A stretch of 64,000 nt of DNA, taken from the NCBI RefSeq assembly GCF_023516595.1, contig NZ_JAMGBG010000005.1, positions 186,001 through 250,000 on the forward strand, read 5' to 3'. Positions 54,008 through 63,200 of the stretch are shown piece by piece; positions within the stretch are counted from its first letter, which is position 1; every line of letters begins with the position of its first letter. The stretch comes from Streptomyces neyagawaensis (GTDB lineage Bacteria; Actinomycetota; Actinomycetes; Streptomycetales; Streptomycetaceae). The notes beneath the pieces were generated by a model. It ran no database searches and was not told the origin of the DNA. It saw only the letters and a program-made list of their open reading frames with translations. Position numbers and translations under genes: made by a program.

Positions 54008-54733
54008 ATGGGTGACCGTCACACCTGGACGGCCGCGCCCGCCGCGGCCGAGCGTGCCCGCTCGGTGCTCGCGGCGGCGTGGTCCTGCGCGGTGACCGCC
54101 GAGGGCGGCCGCGAGGAGTTCGTCGGCGCGCACACCGTCACCGAGGACGGCCGGGTGATCCTGCGTGTCCCGGAGGACAGCACGCTCGTCGCCGCCGCGA
54201 TCTGCGCTCCGCGCGGCGAGCCGTCCGCCGTACTGGAGTTCGCCGACGTCGCGCCCGTCCCCGTGCGGGGCCGCATCCGGGCCCGGCTGTGGCTCGCCGG
54301 CTGGTTCGCGCCCAAGGACGGCGACCTGGAGTTCCGGCCCACCCGGATCGTGCTGCGTGAGCCGTCCGGCGCCGTCGTCGTCGACCTCGACGACTTCGCC
54401 GCCGCGGCACCCGACCCGCTGGCCACGGCCGAGCCGAGGCTGCTGACCCACCTCGCCGACGCCCACCCCGACGCCGTCGAGCGGCTCACCCGGCTCGTCC
54501 CGCACGACAGCCTGCACGGCGCCGTACGCGTCCAGCCGCTCGCCGTCGACCGCCACGGCCTGACCCTGCGCGTCGAACGAGCACGTACCGACGGCGACGT
54601 GCGCCTGACGTTCCACAAGCCCGCCGACGACATGGCGCAGCTCACCGAACGCATGCACGTCCTGCTGTCCCAGGCCAGCGCCGCGTCCTGCCCCCGCGCC
54701 CTACAGCGGCAGCGCGCAGACGGCGACGGGTGA
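54008..54733 (+). CDS. iron-regulated DUF2470 protein
   Basis: A 241-residue soluble protein. The C-terminal ~80 residues (RLLTHLADAHPDAVERLTRLV, then LAVDRHGLTLRVE and VRLTFHKPADDMAQL) are a DUF2470 domain, also found fused to heme-handling FMN-fold proteins such as HugZ. The N-terminal part resembles a degenerate split-barrel (GREEFVGAHTVTEDGRVILRVP). ATG 54008 has GGAGG upstream, directly behind a strong iron box, so it is expected to be made in iron starvation, perhaps in heme use. The 3' end overlaps the lactonase gene by 33 nt. Confidence 0.85.
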   Translation: MGDRHTWTAAPAAAERARSVLAAAWSCAVTAEGGREEFVGAHTVTEDGRVILRVPEDSTLVAAAICAPRGEPSAVLEFADVAPVPVRGRIRARLWLAGWFAPKDGDLEFRPTRIVLREPSGAVVVDLDDFAAAAPDPLATAEPRLLTHLADAHPDAVERLTRLVPHDSLHGAVRVQPLAVDRHGLTLRVERARTDGDVRLTFHKPADDMAQLTERMHVLLSQASAASCPRALQRQRADGDG

Positions 54734-55960
54734 CGCGAACGGCTCACCCGCCCGCCGCAGTTCACCGGAGTCCGGATCGACCCGGAAGACACTGACCGCG
54801 CTCGACCGCTGGAGCGCGGCGAACAGCAGACCGCCGTCTGGGGAGAGGGCGATCTGACGGGGGAACTCCCCGCCCACCGGCACCGTGTCCAGCAGCCGCA
54901 GCCGGGCACCCCCCGCCTCGACCGCGTACCGCGTCAGACTGTCGTGCCCCCGGTTGGCGAGATACGCGTACGCGCCGTTCGGCGTCACCACCAGCTGTGC
55001 CGGATAGTTCGTGCCCGACCCCGTACCCGTGGACTGGGGCCCGCCCGGTGTGAGCCGGCCACTGTCCGGGTCGTAGGCGCAGACCACCACCGTGTCGTCG
55101 ACCTCGTTCGCGAGGTACGCGTACCGGCCGCCCGGATGGAACGTGAGGTGCCGGGGCCCCGCGCCCGGCCGGGTCCGCGCCCGCGAGACCTCGCTCAGCG
55201 TTCCGCGCCTCTCGTCGAGCCGGTACGTGTACACCGTGTCGGTGCCCAGGTCGACGGCGAGGACATGACCGCCGTCGGGGCTCGTGACGACCTGGTGCGC
55301 GTGCGGCCCCTGCTGCCCCGGACCCGGCGCCGGGCTGCTGTGCACGACCAGGTCCGTGCGCTCCCCGAGGGCGCCCGAGGGCTCGACGGGGTGCACGGCG
55401 ACACTGCCCGTGCCGTAGTTCGCGCTGAGCAGCCACCGTCCGCCGGGGTGCACCGAGAGATGGCAGGGGGCCTCGCCGCCGCTGCTCCGGGTGGAGAGGA
55501 CCTTCCGGTCGGACAGCCGTACCGCGGTCACCCCGCCCTCGGGGCGCTCGTTCACCGCGTACAGCGTCCGGCCGTCCGGGTGGACCGCGAGATACGACGG
55601 GTCACCCACACCGTCGATCGTCCCCCGGCCCGTGATCCGGCCACTCCGGGCGTCGTACACCGCCACGCCGACACCGGTGCCGCCCCCCTCCGCCGAGGTG
55701 TACGTACCGAGGAACAGCGGCCTCGGGCCGGTGGGCGTGGGGGACGTCGAGGGGGAACCGGCCTCCGCCGCCGGGGTGCTCGCCGACGGCACGGACGACG
55801 ACGGCCCGGACGACGACGGCCCGGACGACGACGAGGACCCGGTGGTCCCCTCGGACCCGGAGCACCCCGCCAGGGACGCCGGTACGGCCGTCGCCGCCAG
55901 CATGCCCAGCACCCGGCGCCTGCTCCAGGCCCCGGGCTCCCGCCCCGCCTCACTCGTCAT
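54701..55960 (-). CDS. lactonase-fold lipoprotein (6-phosphogluconolactonase/YbhE type)
   Basis: A 419-residue exported protein. The N-terminus (WSRRRVLGMLAATAVPASLAGCSG) has both a twin-arginine motif and a lipobox (SLAGC), so it is probably a Tat lipoprotein, followed by a Ser/Gly/Pro linker of about 50 residues. The mature domain is the seven-bladed Lactonase family propeller (PLFLGTYTSAEGGGTGVGVAVYDARSG, GEAPCHLSVHPGGRWLLSANYGTGSVAVHPV, GPHAHQVVTSPDG). YbhE hydrolyses 6-phosphogluconolactone in the cytoplasm; an outside-anchored version must act on another lactone or be a binding protein. Confidence 0.88.
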   Translation of the reverse strand: MTSEAGREPGAWSRRRVLGMLAATAVPASLAGCSGSEGTTGSSSSSGPSSSGPSSSVPSASTPAAEAGSPSTSPTPTGPRPLFLGTYTSAEGGGTGVGVAVYDARSGRITGRGTIDGVGDPSYLAVHPDGRTLYAVNERPEGGVTAVRLSDRKVLSTRSSGGEAPCHLSVHPGGRWLLSANYGTGSVAVHPVEPSGALGERTDLVVHSSPAPGPGQQGPHAHQVVTSPDGGHVLAVDLGTDTVYTYRLDERRGTLSEVSRARTRPGAGPRHLTFHPGGRYAYLANEVDDTVVVCAYDPDSGRLTPGGPQSTGTGSGTNYPAQLVVTPNGAYAYLANRGHDSLTRYAVEAGGARLRLLDTVPVGGEFPRQIALSPDGGLLFAALQRSSAVSVFRVDPDSGELRRAGEPFASPVAVCALPL

Positions 55961-56059
55961 CCGTCGCACCCCAGGTCTCGCTCGTCCGTCCGAACCCCAC
56001 CTTGACGGCTCCGAGCGGCCCGACGCAAAACCCGGACGGCGGGCGGGCCCGCCTGACGG

Positions 56060-57229
56060 CTACCAGTCGCCGTCCTGGATCGGCCTGCCCGGGGCGTCAC
56101 CGAGGGGCTTGATCTGGCCGGGGGCGGGCGGCTGCCAGGGATCGAGGTCGGTGCCGAGCCAGTCGCCGACCGGCTTGACCGCGCCGAGCGCGTCCGCGGG
56201 CTCGACGTCGACGCCGTCCTGGTCGTAGTAGTCGAACCAGGGGAGCCCCGCGTTCGTGTAGGCCGCGCGGTCCACCGGCGACGGCGGCGGGGCCTCACCG
56301 GTGATCCGGCGCCACTCGGGCGGGGTGACGAGGTGGACGAAGACCCGGCCGGCCGGCTGCTCCGCCCAGCTGCCGCGCGGCCAGGTGTCCTGGTAGACCT
56401 CCTGGCGCATCGAACCGCCGACACCGAGCCCCATCGCGGCCGGGGCCCGCTGTGGCACCGCCGCACGGGCCGCCGGCACGGCACCCGGCGCCCCGAACGC
56501 CATCGGGCTGCCGCCCGGCGCCGACGGTGGCAAGGACGCGCCACCGGGTGCCGGCGGAGGCAGGGGCGCGCCACCGGGCGGCGCGGCCATGGGGGCGGGC
56601 ATCGGGGCGGCGCCCGGCGGCGGCATCGGGACCGGGCCGCCGTAGCCGCCGACCGGGCCGAAGTTCCGCTCCCGCGCGGCCCGCTGCCGCTCCGCCTCCC
56701 GCCAGCCGGCGAGCTGGGCGTCGTTCAGCGGGAACGACTGCAACTGCACCCCGCCGAACACCTCCTCGCCGGTGACCTGCCCCTCGACCGTCGCGCCGAG
56801 CCCCAGCGGGACGGCCACGAACTGGCGGACCGTGCCCTTTCCGGAGTTGATGCCGTCGAGCCACGGCTGACGCGGCAGCACCACGTAGTTCTGCGGCTTC
56901 CGGCTGAGCCGGTTGCTCCACGGCTCACCCGACACCGCGCACACCTTGCCGACGCCGACCTGGAGCGCGGCAGGCTCCAGGGAACCGCCGAAGTGCAGCC
57001 ACATCGCCTCGCGCAGATACACGGGGAGCATCACCCCGCCACGCGCCCGCATCTCCTCGGGGGCCGTGTGCGGATAGTCCTCGACCCGGCGGATCGGGAA
57101 GTCGCCCAGACCGGGCGGAAGCTGGTGCGTGCCCGTCTCGGGCAGGCGCAGCGTGCGGATGAAGCGCACCCGCACCCCACCCGGCAGATGAAGTGTCGTC
57201 CCGTCGATCCGCACGGTGCCGTCGGCCAT
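56060..57229 (-). CDS. hypothetical protein with Pro/Ala-rich linker
   Basis: A 389-residue soluble protein with two conserved-looking halves. The N-terminal ~200 residues (VRIDGTTLHLPGGVRVRFIRTLRLPE, MWLHFGGSLEPAALQVGVGKVCAV) and C-terminal ~120 residues (VFVHLVTPPEWRRITGEAPPPSP, GLPWFDYYDQD) flank a Pro/Ala/Gly/Met-rich linker at about 200-270. I do not recognise a named domain, though the pieces recur in Streptomyces. ATG 57229 has GGGGAG upstream; ATG 57250 overlaps the FUSC stop (ATGA) and is an alternative. Co-translation with the transporter suggests a linked role. Confidence 0.7.
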   Translation of the reverse strand: MADGTVRIDGTTLHLPGGVRVRFIRTLRLPETGTHQLPPGLGDFPIRRVEDYPHTAPEEMRARGGVMLPVYLREAMWLHFGGSLEPAALQVGVGKVCAVSGEPWSNRLSRKPQNYVVLPRQPWLDGINSGKGTVRQFVAVPLGLGATVEGQVTGEEVFGGVQLQSFPLNDAQLAGWREAERQRAARERNFGPVGGYGGPVPMPPPGAAPMPAPMAAPPGGAPLPPPAPGGASLPPSAPGGSPMAFGAPGAVPAARAAVPQRAPAAMGLGVGGSMRQEVYQDTWPRGSWAEQPAGRVFVHLVTPPEWRRITGEAPPPSPVDRAAYTNAGLPWFDYYDQDGVDVEPADALGAVKPVGDWLGTDLDPWQPPAPGQIKPLGDAPGRPIQDGDW

Positions 57230-57246
57230 TCCGTACGCTCCCCTCG

Positions 57247-58521
57247 TCATCGCGTCGTGCCTTGTGACTTAGTACGTCCGACGGGGCCGGAGCGGTTCCG
57301 CCGGGAGGGCAGGGTGGTGCGCAGGCGGTCGCGCAGGCCGGTGAGGCGCGGGGCGCGCTCGCGCTGCTCGCGGGTGCAGCGGTCGAGTTCCTCCAGGAGC
57401 CGCTTGGTGCGGTGCTGGGTGTCCAGCTCGTCCAGTATGCGGTTGACCTCGGTCAGCACGGCGCCGTACAGCTGCCACTCGCGCGGGTCGCGCCGGACGT
57501 CCTCCAGTAGCAGTTGCGCGAGCTTGTCGCGGGTCGCGACGGCCGTCGACAGCTCGGCGGCGAGGCGGTCCTCCGCGGACTCGGCGCTGCGGCTGACGTC
57601 GGTGGTGACGAGGACCGCGAAGCTGACCACCGCGTCACCGATCTCGCCGAGCAGCCGTTCGAGGGTCGCCCCCACCTCGGGGGAGAACAGCGGGCTGGGC
57701 TCCCGTTCGCGGGCCAGGTCGGTGAGGGTGCGGGCCAGCACGCGCAGCACCACCGTGCAGATCTCCAGCGTGTCGAGGCCGGTGCGCAGCACGACCCGGT
57801 GCAGCAGCCCTTCCCGGACGCGCGGATTGAGCTTCAGGCTGTCCTCGGCCTGCCTGAGGGCCGCGTCGACCTCGACGATGTCGAAGTCGAGCTCACGGGC
57901 CTCGTGCAGCCGGGCCGCCGCCACCTCGAAGGCGGGGCGGCCGGCGGCCTCCTCGCCGACGCGGTTCATCAGCCGCCGCATACGACGGGCCAGGTCCTCG
58001 ATGGACTCGCCGGCCGCCTCCACCCACACCGGGGGAGCGAACAGCAGATTGAAGGCGAGTCCGACGACGGCGCCGATCAGTGTCTCCAGGACCCGGGTCC
58101 ACGCCGTGTCCCCGACGCGGGTCACCCCGAGCACCAGCATCGCGCTGATCGCCACCTCGGGCACGTACTCGCTGACCCGGACCAGATGGCCGACGGCGAG
58201 TGAGGCGAGGATGAGCAGGGCGAGGCTCCACCAGGTCAGACCGACGACCGCGCTGAAGCCGATGGCGACGACCACGCCGGCGACCACCGAGTTCACCCGG
58301 CGGATGCCGTTGGTGAGCGTGGCGTAGAGGGTGACCTGGACGACGAGGAGCGCGGTCAGCGGTGCCGTCAGCGGCGCCGGTGACGTGCTGAACCAGAGCG
58401 CCACCACGTAGGCGACGGATGCGGCAGCGGCCGACCGCACGGACTGCACGACCACCGGATCCTGTCGCCACCGGGACACCTTTGTGTGCATCAGGTCCCA
58501 TACACCACGTACGTCTCGCAT
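57247..58521 (-). CDS. FUSC/aromatic acid exporter-family membrane protein
   Basis: A 424-residue protein. Residues about 25-165 hold six membrane helices (SVRSAAAASVAYVVALWFS, then TALLVVQVTLYATLTNGIRRVNSVVAGVVVAIGFSAVVG), and the rest is a cytoplasmic helical domain with coiled-coil character ending in a basic tail. This is the ArAE/FUSC-like arrangement of small aromatic-acid exporters. The preceding intergenic region has a LacI-type dyad at 58577-58590. The downstream gene overlaps by 4 nt or starts 17 nt later. Confidence 0.85.
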   Translation of the reverse strand: MRDVRGVWDLMHTKVSRWRQDPVVVQSVRSAAAASVAYVVALWFSTSPAPLTAPLTALLVVQVTLYATLTNGIRRVNSVVAGVVVAIGFSAVVGLTWWSLALLILASLAVGHLVRVSEYVPEVAISAMLVLGVTRVGDTAWTRVLETLIGAVVGLAFNLLFAPPVWVEAAGESIEDLARRMRRLMNRVGEEAAGRPAFEVAAARLHEARELDFDIVEVDAALRQAEDSLKLNPRVREGLLHRVVLRTGLDTLEICTVVLRVLARTLTDLAREREPSPLFSPEVGATLERLLGEIGDAVVSFAVLVTTDVSRSAESAEDRLAAELSTAVATRDKLAQLLLEDVRRDPREWQLYGAVLTEVNRILDELDTQHRTKRLLEELDRCTREQRERAPRLTGLRDRLRTTLPSRRNRSGPVGRTKSQGTTR

Positions 58522-58576
58522 CCTTGCGCTGTTCCCCTTGCCGGTACGCCGAACTCCTGACCGAGGACCCTAATCA

Positions 58577-58590
58577 CCGAAACGATTCGG
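58577..58590. promoter_or_regulatory. LacI-type dyad CCGAAACGATTCGG
   Basis: A 14-bp near-perfect dyad with central CG, 56 nt before the FUSC start. It shares the GAAACGATTC core with the rhaI operator at 40562, but is flanked by CC/GG rather than CT/AG, so a different LacI paralogue is likely. Confidence 0.45.
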
Positions 58591-58683
58591 CAGGAGGAGG
58601 GGGCGGCCCCGCGTGTACTGCGGGTTCACCCCGCGGGCGTGTCGCGGCGCCTCCGGCGGCGAGCGGTTCGGACGGCGAGCGGT

Positions 58684-59178
58684 TCAGGCGTACAGCTTGT
58701 CCAGGAAGGCGCTCAGGTGGCCGACCGTCCGGGCGATCTGCTCCTCCGTGGTGAGGCTCTCCTCGAATCGGCTGCCCGTGTCGAGGGCCTTCTTGCCGCG
58801 TACGTAGAGGGAACACGCCAGGTCGGCGCACATGTACACCCCCACGGAGTTGCCCTCCCGACCGGCCGTGCCCGCCTTGCGGGCCGTCATCAGCGAGACC
58901 CCGCTGCCCCGGTGCGTCGTCAGGCACAGGGAGCACATGCTGCGGTGCAGGAAGCCGCGCTGGGCGGAGGGGAACCGCAGGGTGACCCCCACGGGCCGAC
59001 CGTCGCGTTCGGTGACGAGATAGCTGCGGTCGGGCGCACCGGGATCCCGCCAGCCGAGGAAGTCCAGGTCGTCCCAGGGGCGTTCGCCCAGGTCGCGGGG
59101 GAGGGAGATGCGCTTCGCCTCGCCCTTGGAGCAGTTGATGAACGAGCTGCGGATCTCCTGCTCGGTGAGCGGCTTCAT
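58684..59178 (-). CDS. FBP-domain (EF-G-binding, fusidic-acid-resistance-type) protein
   Basis: A 164-residue protein. The N-terminal half (TEQEIRSSFINCSKGEAKRISLP, LGWRDPGAPDRSYLV) and the C-terminal treble-clef zinc finger with SMCSLCLTTH and YMCADLACSLYVRGKK (four cysteines) match the FBP_C family. In FusB-type members this finger contacts elongation factor G and rescues fusidic-acid-stalled ribosomes; actinobacterial single-copy members are uncharacterised. ATG 59178 follows a GGAGG site. Its promoter carries tandem and inverted repeats at 59220-59255. Confidence 0.85.
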   Translation of the reverse strand: MKPLTEQEIRSSFINCSKGEAKRISLPRDLGERPWDDLDFLGWRDPGAPDRSYLVTERDGRPVGVTLRFPSAQRGFLHRSMCSLCLTTHRGSGVSLMTARKAGTAGREGNSVGVYMCADLACSLYVRGKKALDTGSRFEESLTTEEQIARTVGHLSAFLDKLYA

Positions 59179-59219
59179 GGCGGTCCTCCGGAGGGGGCTG
59201 TGGGACGAGGCTTCGATGC

Positions 59220-59255
59220 TGAAACGTAGGGTCTGAAACCTAGGGTCACTAGGTT
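59220..59255 (-). promoter_or_regulatory. tandem and inverted repeats upstream of the FBP gene
   Basis: TGAAACGTAGGGTC (59220-59233) is repeated at once as TGAAACCTAGGGTC (59234-59247), with one mismatch. The second copy is also the left side of AACCTAGGGTCACTAGGTT (59237-59255), a dyad with perfect 7-bp arms and 5-nt centre. Three spaced half-sites within 36 nt, 40-80 nt before the start codon, look like a regulated promoter. Confidence 0.6.
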
Positions 59256-59269
59256 CTTGCCTAAGCTAC

Positions 59270-60040
59270 TCAGACTTCCGAGGAGGGGCCAATGGTTTTC
59301 GTCGGGGCCGGGGCCGACGCCGGGGCCGGGGCCGGGGCCGGGGCGGAGCCGGAGGCGGAGGCGGGGGCGGAGGCGGGGGCGGGTGGCCACACTCCGGGGG
59401 CCAGGACGCCGAGAGCGTAGGCGCGGGCCACGAGTTCCGTGCGGCCCGTGGCGGACCAGCGGGCGGACAGGCGGCGCAGGTGGTAGTTGACGCCGTCGAC
59501 GGTGAGGCCGGTCTCCCGCGCGGCCCGCGCGGTGGTGGCGCCGCCCGCCAGCAGCGCCAGGACGCGGGCCTCGGTCGGACTCGCCGGGGGAGCGGCGGGG
59601 CGCTCCGCGGCCTCGGCCACTTCGCCCCGCACCCGGACCAGGACCAGCAGCGAGGGTGTGGTGTCCGGGCCGTCGCTGATCGGGTCGGCCGTGAGCTCCC
59701 CGTGCCGGCGCACCCCGTCCGCCGCGTCCCACCGCACGGACACCGGATAGCGCGACCGGTGCCGCAGGCGCAGCGCCTGGGCGATCCGTTCCACCTGCGT
59801 CGCCTCCTGCGGACGGAACAGCTCCAGCACGTCCCGCCCGCACAGCCGGCCCGGAGTCGCACCCCACTCCGTTGCCATCGCCGGGTTCGCCAGGATCACC
59901 CGGCCGTACACGTCGCACACGGCCGTCGGCAGCGGGATGCGGTCGAAGAGGGCCATGGCGCGGTTCCGCCACACGACGCCGTCACCGGACAGTCCGCCCG
60001 CCCCGCCCGCCCCGCCTGCTCCGCCCGGCCCCCGGTCCAC
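59270..60040 (-). CDS. PAS domain-LuxR HTH regulator
   Basis: A 256-residue regulator. GTG 60040 has a strong AGGAGG 8 nt upstream; the Gly-rich head before MALFDRIP could be trimmed if ATG 59956 is used. Residues about 28-140 form a PAS fold (IPLPTAVCDVYGRVILANPAMATEWG). The C-terminal HTH is of LuxR type (SPTEARVLALLAGGATTARAARETGLTVDGVNYHLRRL). The tail is an Ala/Pro/Ser repeat from a GGGGCC-type hexanucleotide array (59305-59381). It is divergent from the P450-reductase fusion, so it may control it. Confidence 0.88.
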   Translation of the reverse strand: MDRGPGGAGGAGGAGGLSGDGVVWRNRAMALFDRIPLPTAVCDVYGRVILANPAMATEWGATPGRLCGRDVLELFRPQEATQVERIAQALRLRHRSRYPVSVRWDAADGVRRHGELTADPISDGPDTTPSLLVLVRVRGEVAEAAERPAAPPASPTEARVLALLAGGATTARAARETGLTVDGVNYHLRRLSARWSATGRTELVARAYALGVLAPGVWPPAPASAPASASGSAPAPAPAPASAPAPTKTIGPSSEV

Positions 60041-60112
60041 CCGCGCCGCCTCCTCCGACCCGCCTCCGCGTTCGCCCCGAGCGGCCCCGCAACCCCGGGC
60101 GGCCGCCTCTCC

Positions 60113-60128
60113 CTACACAATCATGTAG
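60113..60128. promoter_or_regulatory. CTACA-N6-TGTAG dyad in the regulator/P450 divergent region
   Basis: Perfect 5-bp arms around CAATCA, 80 nt before the P450-reductase start and 73 nt before the regulator start. It is the only clear dyad in the 168-nt divergent region and a candidate site for the PAS-LuxR protein. Confidence 0.4.
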
Positions 60129-60208
60129 TCGGATGGCACGAGTAAGCAGCCCTCGGGGACAACCCTGGAACGCGGTACTCCCGTACAGCGAAAGGCAGTT
60201 GCCGCGCC

Positions 60209-63200
60209 ATGTCCCCCACCGTGCCGCACCCCGCCCCCACCGACGCCGTTCCGGCTCCGCCCGGCACCGCTCCCGCCTCCGGCACCGCTCCCGCTCCCGC
60301 TCCCGGCACCGTCCCGGTCGTCGACATCTCCGCCACCGGGCCCGGCAGCACCCCCATCCAGCAGGTCATGGATCTGATGCGGGAGCACGGGCCCGTGCTC
60401 GTGCGGCGACTGCACGGCAGGGACACCCTGTTCGTCGCCGATCTCGACCTGGTCGCCGACCTGTCCGACGAGACCCGCTTCGCCAAGGCCGTCGGACCCG
60501 CGCTGCGGAACGTCCGCGAGTTCGCCGCCGACGGACTCTTCACGGCGTACGGCGACGAGCCCAACTGGGCCAAGGCGCACGACATCCTGATGCCCGCGTT
60601 CGCCCTCGGCTCGATGCGCACCTACCACCCGGTCATGCTCCGCGTGGCCCGCCGGCTGATCGACGCCTGGGACGGGGCGAGCCGCGCGGGCCGGCCGGTG
60701 AACGTGCCCGACGACATGACCCGGATGACGCTCGACACCATCGGCCTCGCCGGCTTCGGCTACGACTTCGGCTCCTTCGAACGCGACGAACCCCACCCCT
60801 TCGTCGAGGCCATGGTCCGCTGCCTGGAGTGGAGCATGAACCGGCTGGGCCGGACCCCCGGCGACGACCACACGGCGGCCGACGCGGCGTTCCGCGCGGA
60901 CGCCGACCACCTCGCGCGGGTCGTCGACGACGTCATCGCCGCCCGCGTCGAAGCCGGGAACGACGACACCGACGACCTGCTCGGCCTGATGCTCACCGCC
61001 CGGCACCCCGCCGACGGCGCCACACTCGACACCGCCAACGTCCGCAACCAGGTCATCACCTTCCTCATCGCCGGCCACGAGACGACCTCCGGGGCGATGT
61101 CCTTCGCCCTGTACCACCTGGCCAAGCACCCGGAGGTCCTGCACCTCGTCCAGCGCGAGGTCGACGCCCTGTGGGGCGACGACACCGACCCCGAACCCAC
61201 GTTCGACGAGGTGGGGCGGCTGACGTACACCCGGCAGGTGCTCAACGAGGCGCTGCGGCTGTGGCCGACGGCCGCCGCGTTCAGCCGGTACGCCCGCGAG
61301 GACACCCTGCTCGGCGGCCGGGTGCCGCTGCGCGCCGGACAGGAGGTCACGGTGCTCGGCCCGATGCTGCACCGGCAGCCCGTGTGGGGCGACAACCCCG
61401 AGCTGTTCGACCCCACCCGCTTCACCGCCGAGGCGGAGGCGGCCCGCTCCCCGCACGCCTTCAAACCCTTCGGCACCGGGGAGCGCGCCTGCATCGGACG
61501 GCAGTTCGCCCTGCACGAGGCGACGATGCTGCTGGCGATGCTGGTGCACCGCTACCGGCCGCACGACTACGCCGACTACGCCCTCACGGTCAAGGAGACC
61601 CTCACCCTCAAGCCCGAGGGCTTCACCCTCACCCTCACGCCGCGTACCACCGCCGACCGCGCGCACAGCCCGCTGCCGGGCGCCGTACCCGCCGGCGCAC
61701 CCGACCGGGCCGTCACCGCGACCGACGGGACCGCGCTGCCCGCACGGCTCCGCCCGGGCACCCGCGTCCTCTTCCTGCACGGCAGCAACTACGGCACCTG
61801 CCGGGAGTTCGCCGCCAGGCTCGCCGACGAGGCGGCCGAGCTGGGCGCACAGACGGAGGTCGCGCCCCTGGACGCCTACGCAGACGGGCTGCCCGCCGAC
61901 CGCCCGGTGATCATCACGGCCGCCTCCTACAACGGCCGGCCCACCGACGACGCCACCGCCTTCGCCGCCCGGCTCGACACGGAGACGGCCGCCTACGACG
62001 GCAGGTACGCCGTCCTCGGTGTCGGTGACCGCAACTGGGCCGCCACCTACCAGCAGGTACCGACCCGCCTCGACGAACGCCTCGCCGCTCTCGGCGGCAC
62101 CCGCCTGCTGGACCGCGCCGCCGCCGACGCCTCCGGCGATCTCGGCGGCACCGTCCGCGCCTTCGCGGCCGCCCTGCGCACCGCCCTCCTGACCGAGTAC
62201 GGCGACCCCGAGGCCACGGGCACCCCTGAGGGGCCCGCCCCCGCGTACGAGGTCCGTGTCCTGACCGGCGGCCCCCTGCACGCCGTCGCCGAGCGCCACG
62301 GCCTCGCCCCGATGACCGTCACCGAGGCGTACGACCTCACCGCGCCGGGCCACCCCCGCACCAAGCGGTTCGTCCGGCTCGCCCTGCCCGAGGGCACCAC
62401 CTACCGCACCGGCGACCATCTGACCGTCCTGCCCGTCAACGACCCGGCGCTCGTCCAGCGGGCCGTCACCGCCCTCGGCCTCGACCCGGAGGAGATCCTC
62501 GACATTCGCTCCCGGCGCCGAGACGGCCTCGCGGTCGACAGGCCGCTGACCGTACGGAACCTCCTCACCCACCACGTCGAACTGCGGACCCGCCCGACCG
62601 CCGACCAGCTGGCGGCGCTCGCCGCGGCCAACCCCTGCCCACCCGAGCGCGCGGCCCTCGCGGCGAGCGCGTCCGGCGACGGTGAGCGGCGCACCCTGGT
62701 CGAGGTCGCCGAGGCGTACCCGGCGCTGTGCGGCGCCCTGGACCTGCCGGCCCTGCTCGACCTCCTCACCCCGCTGCGCCCACGCCACTACTCGGTCTCG
62801 TCCTCACCGGCGGCCGACCCCGGCCACGTCGACCTGATGGTGTCCCTGCTGGAGGCCCCGGCACGCTCGGGCGACGGCACCTACACCGGCGTCGGCTCCG
62901 GCTACCTGAACACCGTCAAGCCGGGCGACACCGTCCTGGCCCGGATCCAGCCGTGCCGTGAGGCCTTCCGGGTCGACCACGACGACCCGGCCCCGGTCAT
63001 CATGATCGCGGCCGGCACCGGCCTCGCCCCGTTCCGCGGCGCCATCGCCGACCGGGTCGCTCTCAAGGCCGCGGGCGCCGAACTCGCACCCGCCCTCTGC
63101 TACTTCGGCTGCGACGCCCCCCACGCGGACTTCCTGCACGCCGACGAGCTGCGCGCCGCCGAGGCCGCCGGCGCCGTCTCGCTGCGCCCCGCCTTCAGCG

